Source: Bradyrhizobium sp. Rc3b
GTDB lineage: Bacteria > Pseudomonadota > Alphaproteobacteria > Rhizobiales > Xanthobacteraceae
Direction: 5' to 3'
Assembly: GCF_900114915.1 (NCBI RefSeq)
Contig: NZ_FOUS01000005.1
Location: forward strand, 412,723-476,722
DNA length: 64,000 nt
Under the pieces are notes generated by a model. That model saw nothing but the letters and a program-made list of their open reading frames with translations, made no database searches and was not told the DNA's origin. Below, one piece after another: positions 8,796 to 16,196 of the stretch. Made by a program: the position numbers and the translations under genes. Within the stretch, counting starts at the first letter, position 1. The number at the start of each line of letters is the position of its first letter.

Positions 8796-9452
8796 TCAGT
8801 TCATCTTGGCCTTGCGCGCATCGGCGATGACCTGCTCGAACTCGGTCATGCTGAGCACGCCGGGGACGCGGTACTTGCCGACGATGAAAGACGGGGTGCC
8901 GCTGAAACCGAAGGCTTCGGCCTGCTCGTTGTTGCGCTTGAGCAGGGCGTCGATATCGCTGCCATGGCCGGCGAGATCGCGCTTCAGGCGATCCATGTCG
9001 AGGCCGGCGGCGGCAAGCAGCTCGTTGATGCGCGGCTCGGTCAGGCGCGAGCTGACGCCCATCAAGGCATCATGGGCCTGATGGTATTTGTCCTGGAATT
9101 TTGCCGCGAGAGCGGTCCGCGCCGCGGTGACGGAGACCGGCCCGAGGATCGGCCAATCCTTCATCACCAGCCGCACCTTGCCGTCGTCCTGAACGACCTG
9201 GCGCAGCTCGGGCTCGAGCTTGCGGCAATAGGGGCAATTGTAGTCGGACCATTCGACGATCGTGACGTTACCGTTGGAATTGCCGGCGACGGGCGTGTCG
9301 GGATCGCGCAGCACCTTGGCTTCGGTCAGCACCTCGTTGTCGTCGGTCGCCGCGCGCGCCGAGGCGCCCGTCAGTGCGAGGGCGCCCGCCCCGATCAACG
9401 TCAACGCCGCGCGCCGCGTCGGCGCAAGGCCCTTAGTCTCAAATCCAGCCAT
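8796..9452 (-). CDS. DsbA-family thiol:disulfide oxidoreductase, Tat-type signal
   Basis: Periplasmic thioredoxin-fold protein of 218 residues in the DsbA/Com1-like family. The N-terminus has TRRAALTLIGAGALALTGASARA, a twin-arginine-like signal. The active site is YNCPYC (Cys73, Cys76) and the cis-proline loop reads GTPSFIVGKY. The central helical insertion has the usual size. It probably oxidises or isomerises cysteine pairs of exported proteins; a complete DsbB lies 4 kb away at 13584-14126, not in the same operon. The gap to the upstream thioesterase gene is 114 bases, so it may have its own promoter. Confidence 0.9.
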   Translation of the reverse strand: MAGFETKGLAPTRRAALTLIGAGALALTGASARAATDDNEVLTEAKVLRDPDTPVAGNSNGNVTIVEWSDYNCPYCRKLEPELRQVVQDDGKVRLVMKDWPILGPVSVTAARTALAAKFQDKYHQAHDALMGVSSRLTEPRINELLAAAGLDMDRLKRDLAGHGSDIDALLKRNNEQAEAFGFSGTPSFIVGKYRVPGVLSMTEFEQVIADARKAKMN

Positions 9453-9566
9453 ATCTCGTCCCGTTTCGGTCCCATCTCCCTGAATACGGTCGGGACCGGG
9501 AATTGTTACTCGTCATATAGAGTGTCGCGACGGCGATGTCATCGCACCAGCAGCGTGACCGTCAGG

Positions 9567-10043
9567 CTATGCGCCGGACGCACTCGCCGCGGGTGGCGCT
9601 GCAATGCGCGGCAGCATCGCCATCAACGTGCCGGTCATCGTTGCAATCAGCGTGGTCTTGCCCTCGTGCTCGGCAAACGCCCTGGCCTCGCAGAACGTCA
9701 GCGTGCGGCCGGGCTTGACGACCTCGGCCTTGAAGACGAAGCGCTCGCCTTTAGCCGGAGCCAGCAGCGTGGTCTTGAACTCGACGGTAAGGATATCAGC
9801 CTCGCGCGGCATCAGGGTGAAGGCGGCAACGCCGCAGGCGTTGTCCAGCCCGGCGGTGATGATGCCGGCATGAACAAACCCGTTCTGCTGGGTGAAGGCC
9901 GCGGAATGCAGCATCGCCAGCTCGGCCTCGCCCGGTGCGAGGCGGACGATCACGATGCCGAGCGTGTGCATCGCCGGCTGGCCGTCGAACATGGCGATGG
10001 CCGCCGCCCGATAGCCCGGGTTCTTCGGCTCGAACGCAGCCAT
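9567..10043 (-). CDS. PaaI-family hotdog-fold thioesterase
   Basis: A 158-residue hotdog-fold protein of the PaaI group, which hydrolyses acyl- or aryl-CoA thioesters in the cytoplasm. The helix motif reads QQNGFVHAGIITAGLDNACG, the equivalent of the HGG(x)AxxDxA active-site region, followed by a strand-rich half (TVEFKTTLLAPAKGERFVF). It starts three bases after the second thioesterase gene, so both are read from one message that is divergent from a TetR regulator. The substrate is unknown. Confidence 0.85.
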   Translation of the reverse strand: MAAFEPKNPGYRAAAIAMFDGQPAMHTLGIVIVRLAPGEAELAMLHSAAFTQQNGFVHAGIITAGLDNACGVAAFTLMPREADILTVEFKTTLLAPAKGERFVFKAEVVKPGRTLTFCEARAFAEHEGKTTLIATMTGTLMAMLPRIAAPPAASASGA

Positions 10044-10046
10044 GGC

Positions 10047-10481
10047 TCAGGCCTCGGCCGGCTCGGCGAGATGCCGAAGAGCGATCTCGCGGACGGCATC
10101 CGTGAACGGCGCCGATTTGCGCTGGGTTCGATCCATGTGCACGCCGGTGATCTCGCAAATCGCCGCGATCTCGCCGGTCTCGGCATTCGTCATGTCGTGC
10201 CGGAAGCGGATCAACTTTTCGCGCACCTCGAGCAGATGGCTACGGATCTCGACGATGTCGCCGGCGAGCAGCTCGCGCCTGTAGGCGATGTTCTGCTGCA
10301 CGGCGGCCATGCCGCGGCCGGAGGAACGCAAATAGCTCGGCGTGAGGCCGAGGCGGGCGAATAGATTCCAGTTGGCTTCGTCGAATTTGCCGACATACCA
10401 CATGATGTTCATGTGGCCGACATGGTCGCATTGCCACGGATAGACCGTGCCGCGATAGGTCGCCTCCTGCTCCATCGCCAT
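10047..10481 (-). CDS. Acyl-CoA thioesterase, 4HBT/YbgC type
   Basis: A 144-residue hotdog thioesterase. The catalytic region reads YPWQCDHVGHMNIMWYVGKF, with Asp19 in the position of the nucleophile or general base of 4-hydroxybenzoyl-CoA thioesterases. It is the first gene of a two-gene thioesterase operon. Its start is 24 bases from an 18-bp palindrome that also occurs next to the divergent TetR gene, so repression by that regulator is likely. Confidence 0.86.
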   Translation of the reverse strand: MAMEQEATYRGTVYPWQCDHVGHMNIMWYVGKFDEANWNLFARLGLTPSYLRSSGRGMAAVQQNIAYRRELLAGDIVEIRSHLLEVREKLIRFRHDMTNAETGEIAAICEITGVHMDRTQRKSAPFTDAVREIALRHLAEPAEA

Positions 10482-10505
10482 TTTCCGCCCTCGTTGTTTA
10501 TTGAT

Positions 10506-10523
10506 TGATACGGTAGCGTATCA
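10506..10523. promoter_or_regulatory. Palindrome 1, candidate TetR operator (thioesterase side)
   Basis: The sequence TGATACGGTAGCGTATCA has perfect 7-bp arms (TGATACG/CGTATCA) around four bases. It lies 24 bases before the thioesterase start. It matches palindrome 2 at 10541-10558 at 14 of 18 positions, which is what paired operators of a local TetR repressor would look like. Confidence 0.75.
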
Positions 10524-10540
10524 GGCACGAGACGCGTTAG

Positions 10541-10558
10541 CAATACGGCACCGTATCA
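10541..10558. promoter_or_regulatory. Palindrome 2, candidate TetR operator (regulator side)
   Basis: CAATACGGCACCGTATCA contains perfect arms ATACGG/CCGTAT around CA and shares the ATACGG and CGTATCA blocks with palindrome 1. It lies 21 bases before the TetR start, and the two centres are 35 bases apart. Autoregulation is the simplest reading. Confidence 0.75.
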
Positions 10559-10579
10559 AGAGTTCGAGAGGCTTCATTC

Positions 10580-11128
10580 ATGAGCGACGGCAAGGGCGAT
10601 GTCTGGGTCGAGGCGGGGTTTGCCGAGCTCGCCCGCGCGGGGGTCGAGGGTGTCAGGGTCGAGGTGCTTGCCAAGAATCTCGGCGTCACCAAGGGCGGCT
10701 TCTACCGCCGCTTCGCCGACCGCGCCGCGCTGCTCGATGCCATGCTGCAACATTGGCGCGAGGGGCGGGCCGCGTCGATCGCGCAGCAGACGCGCCTCGA
10801 TGGTCAACCGCCCCGCGAACGGCTGAAGGCGGTGATCCAGCTCTACTCCGAGCGGCTCAATCCGGAAGCCATGGCGATCGAGCTCGCGATCCGGCAATGG
10901 GCCCGCTCCGACGAGAGCGCCGCGGCGGCCGTGGCGAGCGTGGACGCAGCGCGGCTCAAGCACGTGGCCGAGCTCTATCGCGCGACCGGGCTTGCACCCG
11001 AGGAGGCCGAGGCGCAGGCCTTCCTGTTCTATTGCTTCATCTTCGGCCAGAGCCTGTTGTTCGTCGAGCGCGGCCCGCGCAAGCGGTCGCAACTGGTGGC
11101 GAAATCGGCCGAAAAGCTGCTCAACTAG
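10580..11128 (+). CDS. TetR/AcrR-family transcriptional regulator
   Basis: A 182-residue repressor-type protein. The N-terminal helix-turn-helix (residues about 10-55) contains LAKNLGVTKGGFYRRFADRAALLDAML, the classical TetR recognition helix pattern; the remainder is the variable ligand-binding domain. It is divergent from the two thioesterase genes with two related palindromes in the 98-base gap, so it probably represses both directions and responds to an acyl-CoA or fatty-acid-like ligand. The ligand is inferred from neighbours only. An AGAGG lies before ATG 10580. Confidence 0.9.
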   Translation: MSDGKGDVWVEAGFAELARAGVEGVRVEVLAKNLGVTKGGFYRRFADRAALLDAMLQHWREGRAASIAQQTRLDGQPPRERLKAVIQLYSERLNPEAMAIELAIRQWARSDESAAAAVASVDAARLKHVAELYRATGLAPEEAEAQAFLFYCFIFGQSLLFVERGPRKRSQLVAKSAEKLLN

Positions 11129-11204
11129 AGCATGATCCGGACCCGAAGGGCCGCGTGAGCGCAAAGTGTGCAGCGGTTTTCCGAAAGATAATGCTCCAAC
11201 TCAA
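11129..11204. repeat. Short REP-like palindromic element
   Basis: An element beginning GAGCATGATCCGGACCCGAA and ending near AGATAATGCTCCAAC lies just after the TetR stop. Its ends (GAGCATGATC/GATAATGCTC) are imperfect inverted repeats. I recall very similar intergenic elements in many Bradyrhizobium and Rhodopseudomonas genomes; that comparison is from memory. Confidence 0.5.
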
Positions 11205-11213
11205 AATCAAGTG

Positions 11214-11240
11214 AAAAGGCCGGAGCGGTGCTCCGGCCTT
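11214..11240 (-). terminator. Rho-independent terminator of the small secreted protein gene
   Basis: An 11-bp perfect stem (AAGGCCGGAGC/GCTCCGGCCTT) with a three-base loop is followed by TTTT on the minus strand. It lies 16 bases past the stop of the gene at 11257-11748. Confidence 0.85.
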
Positions 11241-11256
11241 CGTATCGATTCGAAGC

Positions 11257-11748
11257 TCAGGCAGCGCCCTTCAGCTTCTTGTTGCATTCGCTGTAGTAGC
11301 CGCCGCCCTTCTGGATCCACTTCATGCCGCCGTTGCCGTTGGTGGTCTTGTTGGCGTTGTACTGGTCGACGCAGGTGTGCAGGCGCCCCTTGCCCGGGGT
11401 CTCCTTGGCATATTTCGGATCGATCGCGTTCGGATAGATCGCAGGTCCCGCCGGCAGGGTCGGCGCGGCGGCGGGGGCCGCCTCCTTCTTGGCCTGCTTC
11501 GGCTCGGCGGGCGCAGCCGCGGTCGGTGCAGGAGCAGCCGGTGCTGCAGCAGCCGGCGTTGCATCCGCGCCGCACTGGGCCTTGCGGAAGTCATTCCACT
11601 TCATGGTGCCGAGCGAGCCGTCCTTCTTGGCCGCCTGGTATTTGGCGCTGCACTCCTGCGACGTCAGCGCCTGCGCCGGCGCCGATACCGAGAGCACAGC
11701 AAATCCCGACAACGCAATCGCGCACAGCATTTTTGATTGAATGGTCAT
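11257..11748 (-). CDS. Small secreted Ala/Pro-rich protein with conserved cysteines
   Basis: A 163-residue exported protein. Residues 1-26 are a signal peptide ending SAPAQA, followed by a small domain (QECSAKYQAAKKDGSLGTMK), an Ala/Pro-rich linker of about 40 residues, and a C-terminal domain (HTCVDQYNANKTTNGNGG) ending in CNKKLKGAA. Start 11748 is fixed by AAGGAGGAG eight bases upstream. The cysteines could form periplasmic disulfides. I do not know its function; similar small proteins are common in Bradyrhizobium. Confidence 0.75.
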   Translation of the reverse strand: MTIQSKMLCAIALSGFAVLSVSAPAQALTSQECSAKYQAAKKDGSLGTMKWNDFRKAQCGADATPAAAAPAAPAPTAAAPAEPKQAKKEAAPAAAPTLPAGPAIYPNAIDPKYAKETPGKGRLHTCVDQYNANKTTNGNGGMKWIQKGGGYYSECNKKLKGAA

Positions 11749-11953
11749 CCTTAGGTCTCCTCCTTGGTCTTCCCCCGAGGGGAAGTGAAACAAGAATTGC
11801 TATCCTAGCGTGCCGGCCATTTGCGACAAGGAAGCGATGGCTCCCGGCCGCCAAAATATAGTAACGGCGCCGTTCAGATTATTCATGTCGCGTTCAGCAA
11901 TGCGAGCCGACGTTCGCAGCCCTTCGCAATTCTCGCAAGATGAGTGCAACACC

Positions 11954-12226
11954 ATGACCCTCGCCTCTCGCCTCGCCGCCGTCGCCCTCGCCTCCCTGCT
12001 CGCCGGCGGCACTGCCTTCGCGCAGACCGCCGCGCCGGCTGCCAAGACCGAACCTGCCGCCACCGCCGACAAGAAAGCCCCGAAGGAGCGCTCGGCGGAG
12101 TCGCTCGAATGCTCCAAGCAGGCCGACGCCAAGGGCCTGCACGGCAAGGAGCGCAAGAAATTCCGCTCCGAATGCATCAAGACCGCCAAGGCGGGCGCCG
12201 CCGCGCCGGCTGCCGACAAGAAGTAG
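11954..12226 (+). CDS. PsiF-repeat small secreted protein
   Basis: A 90-residue exported protein with a signal peptide (residues 1-24, ending GGTAFA) and one PsiF-like repeat with spaced Cys residues (LECSKQADAKGLHGKERKKF then SECIKTAK). PsiF is a phosphate-starvation-inducible periplasmic protein of unknown biochemical role. I chose ATG 11954, since the signal peptide starts there; the longer frame from 11810 has no signal character. It is divergent from the secreted protein at 11257-11748. Confidence 0.75.
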   Translation: MTLASRLAAVALASLLAGGTAFAQTAAPAAKTEPAATADKKAPKERSAESLECSKQADAKGLHGKERKKFRSECIKTAKAGAAAPAADKK

Positions 12227-12253
12227 CCCCGACACGATCTTCCGCGAGCTTCC

Positions 12254-12308
12254 AGCGAGAGGCGCGCGCATTGCGGCATGACGAGCCTGCAATTGTGCGC
12301 CTCTCGCT
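12254..12308. repeat. 12-bp inverted repeat downstream of the PsiF-like gene
   Basis: AGCGAGAGGCGC and GCGCCTCTCGCT are perfect inverted copies separated by 31 bases. The element fills most of the gap between the PsiF-like and AbrB-type genes. There is no T-tract. It may act as a transcription boundary. Confidence 0.55.
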
Positions 12309-12326
12309 GATTTGCGATAAGGTGGC

Positions 12327-13412
12327 GTGAAGCAAATTGCCGCCTCCCTGTCGTTTGAATGGCCGAGCCGTGCCAAGATCCTGAGCACGGCGGAGACGCT
12401 CGTCATCGGCACCGCCGGCGGCCTTGTGTTTCTCCTCGCCGGCCTTCCCGGCGGGCTGATCTCCGGCTCGATGATCGCGGTCGGGATCGCCGCGATCGCC
12501 GGGCGCCAGCTCGCGCTGCCGCCGCTCCTGACCCAGACCGTGCTGGTGCTGCTCGGCATTTCGCTGGGCTCGGTGGTCTCGCGCCATCTGCTTCAGCAGG
12601 TCGGCGCATATCCCCTCACCATCGGGCTGCTTGCGCTCGCGACCTTCTGCTCGACCTTCGGCTCGAGCTATTACCTCCAGCGCATCCATGGCTGGGACCG
12701 CACCTCGGCCTTCCTGGCCGGCAGCCCCGGCGCGCTGTCGCAGATCACGATCCTGGCGGTCGAGCGCGGCGCCGACCTGCCGGGAATCGCGGTGGTGCAG
12801 ACCATGCGCGTCATCATCCTCACCGCGGCCCTGCCGATGGTGCTCGCGTTTGCGGGCGTCGCCCCCTCCACCGCGCCGTCGCTGGCGACGACGATCGCCT
12901 CGCCGCTCGATCTCGTCGAGCTGGCCGCGGCGTCGCTGGCCATGGCGCTGGTCCTTCGCCTGATCAGGTTTCCCGCGAGCTGGATGTTCGGCGCCATGAT
13001 CGCCTCCAGCGTGCTGCATGGCGCCGGCTGGGTCGAGGGCGGCCTGCCGGACTGGGTGCGCGGCGTGGCGCTGGTCGGGATCGGCGCGCTGATCGGCAGC
13101 CGCTTCGCGCGGATGCGGATCAAGACGCTGGCCGGCCACCTCAACGCGGCGCTGGGCTCGTTCACGGTCGCAATCGCCGTCTCCGCCATCTTCGTCGGCA
13201 TCGTGGCGCTGACCACCCAGGTCAGATTCTCCGACGCCGTCGTCGCCTTCGCGCCGGGCGCGATGGATGCCATGCTGGCGCTGGCGCTGACGCTGCACAT
13301 CGACCCGATCTTCGTCGGGGCCCACCATTTGTCGCGTTTCGTGTTCGTGACGATCGCAACGCCGGGCATCGTGCATCTGTTCGGGCGTACGCAGGACGAT
13401 GTGGATGATTAA
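12327..13412 (+). CDS. AbrB-family integral membrane protein
   Basis: A 361-residue polytopic membrane protein with about ten hydrophobic segments arranged as two similar halves, as in the AbrB duplication family (once annotated as putative ammonia monooxygenase). The hallmarks are LPGGLISGSMI in the first half, FLAGSPGALSQITILA in the centre and FPASWMFGAMIASS in the second half. The start is GTG 12327. The molecular role of this family is not firmly known; a transport function is likely. It appears to stand alone. Confidence 0.82.
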   Translation: MKQIAASLSFEWPSRAKILSTAETLVIGTAGGLVFLLAGLPGGLISGSMIAVGIAAIAGRQLALPPLLTQTVLVLLGISLGSVVSRHLLQQVGAYPLTIGLLALATFCSTFGSSYYLQRIHGWDRTSAFLAGSPGALSQITILAVERGADLPGIAVVQTMRVIILTAALPMVLAFAGVAPSTAPSLATTIASPLDLVELAAASLAMALVLRLIRFPASWMFGAMIASSVLHGAGWVEGGLPDWVRGVALVGIGALIGSRFARMRIKTLAGHLNAALGSFTVAIAVSAIFVGIVALTTQVRFSDAVVAFAPGAMDAMLALALTLHIDPIFVGAHHLSRFVFVTIATPGIVHLFGRTQDDVDD

Positions 13413-13444
13413 CGGCGCGCGGTGCGCCTCGCGAACTCCGCTCT

Positions 13445-13552
13445 CGTAGGGTGGGCAAAGGCGCATAGCGCCGTGCCCACGTTCTCTTTCGACCTTATCA
13501 CTACGAGATGGTGGGCACGGCGCGCGAAGGGCGCGCCTTTGCCCACCCTACG
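13445..13552. repeat. Dispersed inverted-repeat element, copy 1
   Basis: The 108-base element starts CGTAGGGTGGGCAAAGGCG and ends with its exact reverse complement CGCCTTTGCCCACCCTACG; a second internal pair (GCCGTGCCCAC/GTGGGCACGGC) extends the fold to a long cruciform. A second copy lies at 53576-53675. It sits between convergently transcribed genes (AbrB-type and DsbB). Confidence 0.9.
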
Positions 13553-13583
13553 GCAGCCTGCCTGCCCACCTACGGCAGCTGAC

Positions 13584-14126
13584 CTAGCCTCTCGCCGTCT
13601 TCGCAAATCCCCACGCGGCAATCGCGGCCATGAGCAGCGAGATCAGGACGTTGTAGCCGGCGAGCGAGAGGCCGAGGAAGCGCCACTGCACCTCGTCGCA
13701 ACGCACCACCTTCACGGTGTCGAGCTTTGAGAACAGATCGCCGGCATTGCCGAGATTGACGACGGGACCGCTGCAATCGGTCGGCCCCTTCCAGAACCCC
13801 CATTCAACGCCGGAATGGTAGGTGCCGAGACCGGCATTGGCGAGCGTTGCCAGCGCGAGGATCGCCAGCCCCGCCAGCAGCAGTGGCCGCGGCGCGCCGC
13901 TCCGCGCCGCCAGCGCCGTGAGCGCACCGAGCGGAATCGCGAGATAATAGGCGTAGCGCTGCTCCAGGCAGAGCGGACAGGGCAGGATCTCCAGCACGAG
14001 CTGGAAGAACCAGGCGCCCGCGATGGTCGCGGCTGCAATCAGCGTGACGAGCAGCGAGGCCGTCAGCGCAGCGCCGCTCGCAGCCGGCTTGAACGCAGCA
14101 GGTATGGCGGCACTCTGGGTCGTCAC
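13584..14126 (-). CDS. dsbB: Disulfide bond formation protein DsbB
   Basis: Inner-membrane quinone reductase that re-oxidises DsbA, 180 residues with four membrane segments. Two cysteine pairs are visible: LPCPLC (Cys50, Cys53) and the periplasmic pair Cys118 (TDCSGP) and Cys143 (VVRCDE). The quinone-site arginine pattern LCLEQRYAYY is present. The N-terminal ~20 residues are a longer cytoplasmic tail than in E. coli. The DsbA-like partner at 8796-9452 is on the same strand but in a separate unit. Confidence 0.9.
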   Translation of the reverse strand: MTTQSAAIPAAFKPAASGAALTASLLVTLIAAATIAGAWFFQLVLEILPCPLCLEQRYAYYLAIPLGALTALAARSGAPRPLLLAGLAILALATLANAGLGTYHSGVEWGFWKGPTDCSGPVVNLGNAGDLFSKLDTVKVVRCDEVQWRFLGLSLAGYNVLISLLMAAIAAWGFAKTARG

Positions 14127-14283
14127 GGCAGCCTCTTTCCGGTAGGTCGCGCTCCTAAGCCTCTAGACCCGCTCCATGCGGCTGTCGAGAACGGCTGACA
14201 TCACTTTGGCGCGGGTTGACCCCGCTTTGTCCATGGCTATAGTCCGCCGGCTTCGCGACGCTCCCTGCAAGGGCCGACCGAGG

Positions 14284-14368
14284 GCCCCTGTGGCGGAACT
14301 GGTAGACGCGCTCGACTCAAAATCGAGTTCCGCAAGGAGTGCTGGTTCGATTCCGGCCAGGGGCACCA
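14284..14368 (+). tRNA. tRNA-Leu (anticodon CAA)
   Basis: An 85-base cloverleaf with acceptor arm GCCCCTG/CAGGGGC, D-loop AACTGGTAGACGC, anticodon stem CTCGA/TCGAG with loop CTCAAAA (anticodon CAA at 14318-14320), a long class II variable arm, T-loop TTCGATT and an encoded CCA end. It reads the UUG leucine codon. Confidence 0.97.
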
Positions 14369-14372
14369 GCCT

Positions 14373-14480
14373 TCGCTGCTTCGCAGCTACGGCTCGGCAA
14401 GCCGGGCGCAGCCATATCCATGCGAAGCGGCGAAGGCTGTCGCGCCGAAGCCTTGGCGAAGGCGGACTGGCTCAACACAC
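14373..14480. repeat. Palindromic intergenic repeat after tRNA-Leu
   Basis: The stretch contains CTTCGCAGCTACGGCTCGGC and CGCCGAAGCCTTGGCGAAGG, with nested inverted GCTTCG/CGAAGC and CCTTCGCC/GGCGAAGG words. I recall these words as part of a common Bradyrhizobium intergenic repeat. No reading frame with a ribosome-binding site lies here. Confidence 0.5.
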
Positions 14481-14560
14481 TCGCTCTCCCCCCTCCCTAG
14501 CCATCCCCTCATCTCCACTGTATAAACCGGTAGCTTCTTCCGTAACTCGAAGGAGCTCAT

Positions 14561-14863
14561 ATGAACGACCTGCACGCGTGGCTTTCGCAGCAACACCACG
14601 GTTTGCGGACCTTCCAGACCTTTCAGCAGAAGCTCGAGACGCTCGGCCAGCACGATCCCGCCCAGCGCGGCCTGTGCCGCCTGCTCAGCGGCGTCATCGG
14701 CAGCTATGTCGAGGCCTTTGACGAGGCCCCGCTGCCGGTCGACACTGCCGAGGACGCCTATCGGCGCCTGCTGACGCTGGTCGAAAGCCTCGATCTGCAC
14801 GGAAACGCCGCTCGCCGGCTCGCCGACATCAACCGCGTGGCGACCTGCGAGTTGTGGCGGTGA
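14561..14863 (+). CDS. Hypothetical protein, 100 residues
   Basis: A soluble, largely helical 100-residue protein (starts MNDLHAWLSQQHHGLRTFQT). Start 14561 is supported by AAGGAGCTC six bases upstream. Codon use matches neighbouring genes (third positions strongly G/C). I recognise no domain and no catalytic motif, and it has no signal peptide or membrane segment. It follows tRNA-Leu by 190 bases and precedes a long non-coding stretch. Confidence 0.7.
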   Translation: MNDLHAWLSQQHHGLRTFQTFQQKLETLGQHDPAQRGLCRLLSGVIGSYVEAFDEAPLPVDTAEDAYRRLLTLVESLDLHGNAARRLADINRVATCELWR

Positions 14864-15724
14864 TCGTCAGGACCAGCGTGCCCACTTCAATTTCTAGGTA
14901 ACAGGACACGCCTCTTCGGCCTCGCGACGCATGACGCCCGAGTCCAGTGCTTCTCTTGACGCCCCTTCCTTGGAAAGGGCGCAGGGAAGGCCGGGCGCCG
15001 GCTGGCACCCGCGGTCCGCTGCGCGCAAATTGCGAAGACAAATGCACAGCGGCATACAGGGCAGCCCAGGACATCCCGGCCTTTCCCTGCGCAATGGTTT
15101 TACGGCTTATGGCGCGCTCTCCCCGGGGAGCGATGCACTATTGCCCCCGTCGCCTTGCGGATGACTGGCGCGCGTGCCCGGTCGGGCCGCTTCACCACCA
15201 CAAGCCTTGACGCACAGACCCCGGGCGTCAGGACGACACGCTTTTGCCGTACGCGGACCGCACCGGTCGTGTGCGCGCTGCTCAACCGCTCACGGGCCAA
15301 ACCCGCCCTGCGATTGCTGGCGCGCCGATGCACTCCACGTCCACCGCCACCCGGCCCGCGCATCGTGACGATCGCGAAACGCCCCTTATCCTTGGGCCGG
15401 GATGAGCGACACATACGATATTTCCGAATTTCGGTGAAGCAGAATCTTGTGTGACCAAGCGGCGAGTGTCCAGAGAGACCTTGTTCCGGCCGAGAATCAT
15501 CTCCTGCAGCTCAATAGCTTCGTTTCTCCCCCGTGTATCCGCATCGTCATTGCGAGCGCAGCGAAGCAATCCCGGAATGCATCAGCGGAAACAGTCTGGA
15601 TTGCTTCGTCGCAAGAGCTCCTCGCAATGACGAGGAGGAGAGATTACGCTTCTTGAGGCCGTTCCACTTCGCCGCGCCGATCCCTATATCCTGTGGCAGC
15701 AGATGTGATGCAGCGGACAGTTTG
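14864..15724. other. 860-base stretch without a convincing gene; unusual repeat-like sequence
   Basis: Short frames exist on both strands, but none has a ribosome-binding site together with normal codon use. From about 14955 to 15100 a near-perfect inverted pair flanks the interior (CGCAGGGAAGGCCGGG near 14980 and CCCGGCCTTTCCCTGCG near 15080). About 300 bases of dense, unusual sequence follow, and a smaller repeat sits at 15545-15632. I suspect a dispersed repeated element or a structured RNA; I cannot prove either. Confidence 0.6.
15545..15632. repeat. REP/BIME-like palindromic element
   Basis: The ends CGTCATTGCGAG and CTCGCAATGACG are perfect inverted copies, and the internal GCGAAGCAATCC and GGATTGCTTCG are also inverted copies. 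This is the classic shape of the alphaproteobacterial palindromic unit. Confidence 0.8.
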
Positions 15725-15952
15725 ATGGCCAGGACACGCAGGACGGACGCCGACGACCTCCCCCGCTATTTCGTCTGGGTCCGGGGCCTCGAAGGCCCCG
15801 AGCCGCAGAAATGGATGGCGATGGATTTCGGCGTCGGCGACTGGAAGCGGCCGCTGGTGCTGGCCTATCTTGAGCTGCCGGCGGACGAGCGCGATCTGTC
15901 GCTGTCGATGCTGGCGCGGCGCTACCCGCCGCCGCGGGTGGATCTCTCGTAA
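15725..15952 (+). CDS. Small hypothetical protein, 75 residues
   Basis: A 75-residue acidic/basic mixed protein (starts MARTRRTDADDLPRYFVW) with no signal or membrane segment. The start follows an AGCGGACAG stretch, a modest ribosome-binding site. The frame has strong G/C third positions, and the product is tryptophan-rich (WVRG, EPQKWMAMDFGVGDWKRP). I recognise no domain. It lies 244 bases ahead of the DUF2235 gene. Confidence 0.6.
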   Translation: MARTRRTDADDLPRYFVWVRGLEGPEPQKWMAMDFGVGDWKRPLVLAYLELPADERDLSLSMLARRYPPPRVDLS

Positions 15953-16196
15953 CGGCGTCAGCCCATCCAGCACAAGTCTGTCGCCATGGAGACAACGACC
16001 GCTGGAGGCAGCGCCGCCGCCAGCCAGCGACGACCCGACACGGCGACGCCGCACGATCCCGCTTGCTACCTCAACGCGACTGTGCGCAGAATGCACCTGT
16101 GTTTTCATGAGTCAGATATTTCAACCACTGATTGATTCCGGGAAATGGTGCCCGGTTTGGCCTGACGCTTTCCTTGTCGAATTGCCGGAGGGGCCC

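Noticed and set aside
13445..13552. Possible CRISPR or attachment-site array
   Set aside because: The repeat is a single long palindrome, not evenly spaced short repeats with unique spacers; the second copy is 40 kb away.
14176..14721. A 181-codon frame across the tRNA-Leu gene
   Set aside because: It overlaps a complete tRNA and repeat sequence and lacks a start signal.
15100..15414. Candidate 104-codon minus-strand gene in the long gap
   Set aside because: No ribosome-binding site, Arg/Pro-heavy composition, and a competing frame exists on the other strand.
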